NCBI GenBank assembly: GCA_002887195.1
Contig: PJAB01000242.1
Coordinates: 1 to 32,559, forward strand
Source of the DNA: Chrysochromulina parva
Lineage: Eukaryota > Haptophyta > Prymnesiales > Chrysochromulinaceae
Direction: 5' to 3'
DNA: 32,559 nt
Below, piece after piece: positions 30,101-32,559 of the stretch (the first letter of the stretch is position 1; each line of letters opens with the position of its first letter). The translations under genes and the position numbers were made by a program. The notes under the pieces are model-generated. The model saw nothing but the letters and a program-made list of their open reading frames with translations, searched no databases and had not been told where the DNA came from.

Positions 30101-30213
30101 ACTTCGCCAACGTCGAGCAGATGCGCGTCGACTTTGGTGCGCAGTGAGTGCACCGAGCGCTGACGCACGTCGGGCAGCTCGTGCGAGAGCTTCATGATCA
30201 AGTTCGCGAGCAT
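22282..30213 (-). CDS. RTTN: Rotatin (RTTN/Ana3)-like armadillo-repeat centriole protein
   Basis: Uninterrupted frame of about 2,643 aa from ATG 30213. The N-terminus, MLANLIMKLSHELPDVRQRS followed by LRTKVDAHLL, matches the start of rotatin (LIRKLGH-type helix, then an ARM-like domain), and the next ~90 residues continue the match (QFVLAGAIGVLQRV). The body is Leu/Ala-rich helical ARM/HEAT-type sequence. The C-terminal ~350 residues read as classic ARM repeats (VELLANLAFEAEGAAAILKL, AALALRNLAFLADGRAALLA), as in rotatin. Rotatin is needed for centriole length, basal-body structure and ciliation. The protein is longer than human rotatin (about 2,226 aa). Extra length is low-complexity: poly-Ala near 361, Asp runs near 851 and 2026, and Ala/Glu-rich inserts. 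The frame stays open 40 codons further upstream (to 30333), but the rotatin match begins at 30213. Head-to-head with DGAT2 across 255 bp. Confidence 0.8.
25804..25881 (-). repeat. In-frame 57-bp offset duplication inside the rotatin-like gene
   Basis: The 21 bases GGCGAGGTGGTCCAAGAGCA plus C occur at 25804-25824 and 25861-25881. The protein reads VLLDHLA twice, 19 residues apart (about residues 1445-1470). I tested it as an intron and the frame would not be kept. Confidence 0.85.
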
Positions 30214-30468
30214 GTTGTGCGTCGCGAGGCGCCAGTTTTCGCGCTGAATTGAGGCGCTGCGCTGGGCGGCGTGGCGCGAAGCGAAAACTGTGAAAAATTT
30301 GGAAGGCGAAAGACCGCGGGACCGCCGCTCCACTCGCCGCTACCGCACCCCCCGCTTATGCTTGACTTGACTTGACTCACGACTTGGATCGCGCCGTCGC
30401 GTCCGCGGAAGTGCTGAGTGCGCCCCACACGAACGTCCGCGTCTGTCGGACTGAAGGCTTCTTCTTCC
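30214..30468. promoter_or_regulatory. Divergent promoter region, rotatin / DGAT2
   Basis: 255 bp between the two start codons. A CTTGA pentamer run (TTGACTTGACTTGACTC) lies near 30360-30378. The rotatin-side half is still an open frame, but it lies before the conserved start. Confidence 0.5.
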
Positions 30469-31512
30469 ATGAGCATCAAGAGGACTTTGCCGCTAGAGCG
30501 GAGAAATAGCTTAGGAGCTCTATTAGGAGTGGCGCCGATAGCCTCACCAGATGAATCTCGTAAAGCGCCCCTCAGCCAAGGGCCACGAGATGCCACGCAG
30601 CGCAGAGTAGTGGTGCCACTCTTGGCGCTGTACGCCCTCTGGTTTCGCTACACCCGGGATGTATGTTCTCGCTCGACGTCGTGGGGGCCGCGCTGGCTTG
30701 CAAATGCACTCAGCCTGCTCTTGACTCGCACGCTTCACTACTCGGGCTCGCCACTCAAGAGCGTTCGGCTCCCTGAACCTCCGATTGACCCGACGAAGCA
30801 GCACCTCGTGGTTTGGCACCCGCACGGAGCGTACACCTGCATGGCCTTTGGACACTGCGCGTACCAGGCCTTCAGCAAGTCGCCACTCTTTTGGAACACG
30901 GCGGTCGCGCCAGTGCTCTTCCGTATCCCGATCTTGCGTGAGCTGCTCCTGCTCTTCGGCGCCCGCTCGGTGCACTCGTCCGTTGTCTCGAGCCTCGTCG
31001 CCGCCGGCGCCAATGTGGGCATTCAGCCTGGAGGGGTGCCGGAGCAGCTGCAGGCGGATCATCGACGTGAGGTGGCTCACTTCCCGCCGCAGCTCGGCTT
31101 CATCCGACTCGCCATGAAGCACGGCATCCCGCTGCTGCCGGCGTACATCTTCGGCGAGAACCAGGCGTACACCACCCTTGGTGAGGTGGGCCGAGTCTTC
31201 TCTCGAGCCGTCTTCCGTATCACCGGCGTCCCCTTTGTGCCGGTACTGGGCAAGTGGACCCTTCCATGGCTCGTGCCCAGGAGTGGCGACATCCACATTC
31301 GCTGGGGCCAGCCAGTCGACGTCGGACCTCCCAACGACAACCCAACCGATGCTCAGGTGGACCAGGTCTTTGCAGCGTACGTGGAGGCATTGCAGGCTGT
31401 CTTTGAGGCGCACAAATACGACTGCCTCCCGGCCGACGTCGCCGCCAAAGGCCTGACTATCAGCAAGCGTGCGGGCGCCCACCGGAGTGTGAGCCCGCGC
31501 AGTAGGTTCTAA
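30469..31512 (+). CDS. DGAT2: Diacylglycerol O-acyltransferase, DGAT2/MOGAT family
   Basis: 347 aa, single exon. After a basic N-terminus there is one hydrophobic stretch (about 47-60, VVVPLLALYALWF). The DGAT2 core follows: WHPHGAYTCMAFG with the catalytic HPHG (117-120), FRIPILRELLLLFGARSV (151-168), the phosphate-acyl-type GIQPGGVPEQLQA (184-196), LGFIRLAMKHGIPLLPAYIF (209-228) with GENQAY, and the C-terminal YVEALQAVFEAHK (304-316). Length and motif order fit DGAT2, which makes triacylglycerol from diacylglycerol and acyl-CoA at the ER and lipid droplets; monoacylglycerol or wax-ester activity is possible within the family. The start is ATG 30469; the frame extends to a GTG at 30418 but no earlier ATG. 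The canonical YFP motif is not obvious. Confidence 0.9.
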   Translation: MSIKRTLPLERRNSLGALLGVAPIASPDESRKAPLSQGPRDATQRRVVVPLLALYALWFRYTRDVCSRSTSWGPRWLANALSLLLTRTLHYSGSPLKSVRLPEPPIDPTKQHLVVWHPHGAYTCMAFGHCAYQAFSKSPLFWNTAVAPVLFRIPILRELLLLFGARSVHSSVVSSLVAAGANVGIQPGGVPEQLQADHRREVAHFPPQLGFIRLAMKHGIPLLPAYIFGENQAYTTLGEVGRVFSRAVFRITGVPFVPVLGKWTLPWLVPRSGDIHIRWGQPVDVGPPNDNPTDAQVDQVFAAYVEALQAVFEAHKYDCLPADVAAKGLTISKRAGAHRSVSPRSRF

Positions 31513-32388
31513 GCACAGATGTGATCGCCGTACGCCGATCCGGCCTGGATACGCACGGCGCACGCCGAACCACCCTGCGCCCAGGATGCAGGAGCAGGAG
31601 CCGAAACGCGCTCTGCGCGACCTGGGTGTCACGACTGCTTCTCTTGCTCCCGTGATATCCTAAAAAACGGATCAGCCTCATATCGATTCGGATTATTGAG
31701 CAGGCACCAGGGGCGCCACGCCACGTCACGCCGAACGGAAGAATGACGCCCGGCCCTGCAGCCACCTTCACGAGGCAGCCGTGTTCGCGGAGTGTCAAAT
31801 TCGACAACATTGGCTGTGCGCCTAACACTGCACACTCCTGATGAGGACACACACAGGATTTGGGGGTTAGATTTTCTCTGTGAAAGTGAGAATTCACCGC
31901 CGCGGCCGCGGCCGCGGCCACGTTTTCTTTCGTCGAGGAGCGTGTCGTCCCCCAGAACCGAATTAAGAACAGAACAGATGTGTTCTTGAAGTAGTTCTTG
32001 AAAACGAATCGACTTGTGCCGTGCCGCAATGCTGCCGTTTGTCTTTGTGGAATGTGCACGCGCGCAATGCCCATGACTGACACTTGCAGCCAATGTACGT
32101 GATGTTTGACGATGCTCATGCGTGGCTAATACGCTAACTCGACCAACTTTCACAACTGATCTCTAACTCTCTGCAATCTCGCACCTCCTCGGAAGAATGC
32201 CCGGCCTCCGCCGCGAGGCTCGGCTCGCAGCTCTCTCTCTCTCTCTGCATCCATCTCGTTACCATCTCGTCATGCTCTCGCTCCGGTGTGCGCCGCCATC
32301 CAAGACCGAAGAAACTCGTCGCGCCGCGTGGGGAGCCGCTTGGGCGCGATCCTAATATGGTACTTGGGCGCGATCCGCCGCCTGCAGA
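31513..32388. other. Gap between convergent genes at the right end; no gene supported
   Basis: 876 bp. It contains a GCGGCC-type run (about 31900-31920), a CT microsatellite (about 32230-32247), and CTTGGGCGCGATCC at 32339-32352 and 32363-32376. Short open frames on the minus strand lack motifs. It is probably the 3' UTRs of the two flanking genes. Confidence 0.4.
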
Positions 32389-32559
32389 TTACCGGCCAAT
32401 GTCGCCGCCGATGACAACGTCGGCCGCGGACATGTCCGTGTTGATGGAGTGCGGGACAACGCCGGCGGTCATGGGGAACTCGATGGGCGCGGTGTTGACG
32501 ATGCGGACGACGTTGCCCGAGCCCGGGGTCTCGAGGATGGCGAAGAATGGCCGGTCGAG
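32389..32559 (-). CDS. C-terminal 56 codons of an unidentified gene, cut by the window edge
   Basis: Reading the minus strand from the edge gives 56 open codons and TAA at 32391-32389. The peptide is well-mixed and protein-like (FFAILETPGSGNVVRIVNTA, then APIEFPMTAGVVPH and ending VVIGGDIGR), with high G/C at third positions as in neighbouring genes. I do not recognise the family. The gene would be convergent with DGAT2. Confidence 0.45.
   Translation of the reverse strand, partial: LDRPFFAILETPGSGNVVRIVNTAPIEFPMTAGVVPHSINTDMSAADVVIGGDIGR

Noticed and set aside
30418..30468. N-terminal extension of DGAT2 from a GTG
   Set aside because: GTG is an unlikely start in a nuclear gene. The first ATG is at 30469 and the extension is not conserved-looking.
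30544..31632. 362-codon minus-strand frame opposite DGAT2
   Set aside because: The plus strand carries the full DGAT2 motif set; the antisense frame shows none.
1..32559. tRNA, rRNA, CRISPR arrays or bacterial-type operons
   Set aside because: No T-loop/anticodon arrangement, rRNA-like segment or spacer-repeat array was recognised. Gene structure is eukaryotic.

Overview
The window is nuclear DNA from a GC-rich eukaryotic microbe. The genes have short GT-AG introns (69-116 bp) or none, and the products are eukaryotic: an ER-type Hsp70, a mitochondrial carrier, an AGC-type kinase, a DGAT2-type acyltransferase and two centriole/basal-body-type proteins. Rotatin and an Sfi1-like repeat protein together suggest a cell that builds flagella. 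DGAT2, CHR-family transport, a GSA-aminotransferase-type enzyme and the style of the LRR protein suggest a flagellated microalga. A haptophyte is my best guess, but that is inference from gene style, not a search result.

Layout, left to right: HSPA13-like Hsp70 ATPase (-, 249-1610); class III aminotransferase of the glutamate-1-semialdehyde type with one intron (-, 2389-4096); mitochondrial carrier (+, 4367-5338); PKA-like kinase lacking its catalytic Asp, one intron (+, 5603-7023); unknown protein (+, 7815-8600); about 1.1 kb of non-coding DNA with repeats, hairpins and an AT-rich patch; Sfi1-like W-repeat coiled-coil protein of 1,531 aa (-, 9715-14310); a protein that reads as Skp1 + F-box + leucine-rich repeats, one intron (+, 14563-18522); TPR-like/coiled-coil region joined through one intron to a two-domain CHR (chromate-type) transporter (+, 18698-21540); rotatin-like protein of about 2,643 aa (-, 22282-30213); DGAT2-family acyltransferase (+, 30469-31512); and the last 56 codons of an unidentified gene entering from the right edge (-, 32389-32559).

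Three gene pairs are divergent and share gaps of only 252-270 bp, which probably hold bidirectional promoters: aminotransferase/carrier, Sfi1-like/Skp1-F-box-LRR and rotatin/DGAT2. There is no operon-like pathway here. The one functional theme is the centriole/basal body, through rotatin and the Sfi1-like protein.

The strongest novelty candidate is the Skp1-F-box-LRR fusion: the Cul1 adaptor, the F-box and the substrate-reading LRRs of an SCF ubiquitin ligase in one chain. A second theme is small tandem duplication. It appears inside or flanking two introns, across the stop codons of three genes, within rotatin, and as large module duplications in the LRR gene, where an intron sits in only one of two duplicated modules. 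All domain calls come from reading motifs by eye; no search was run.
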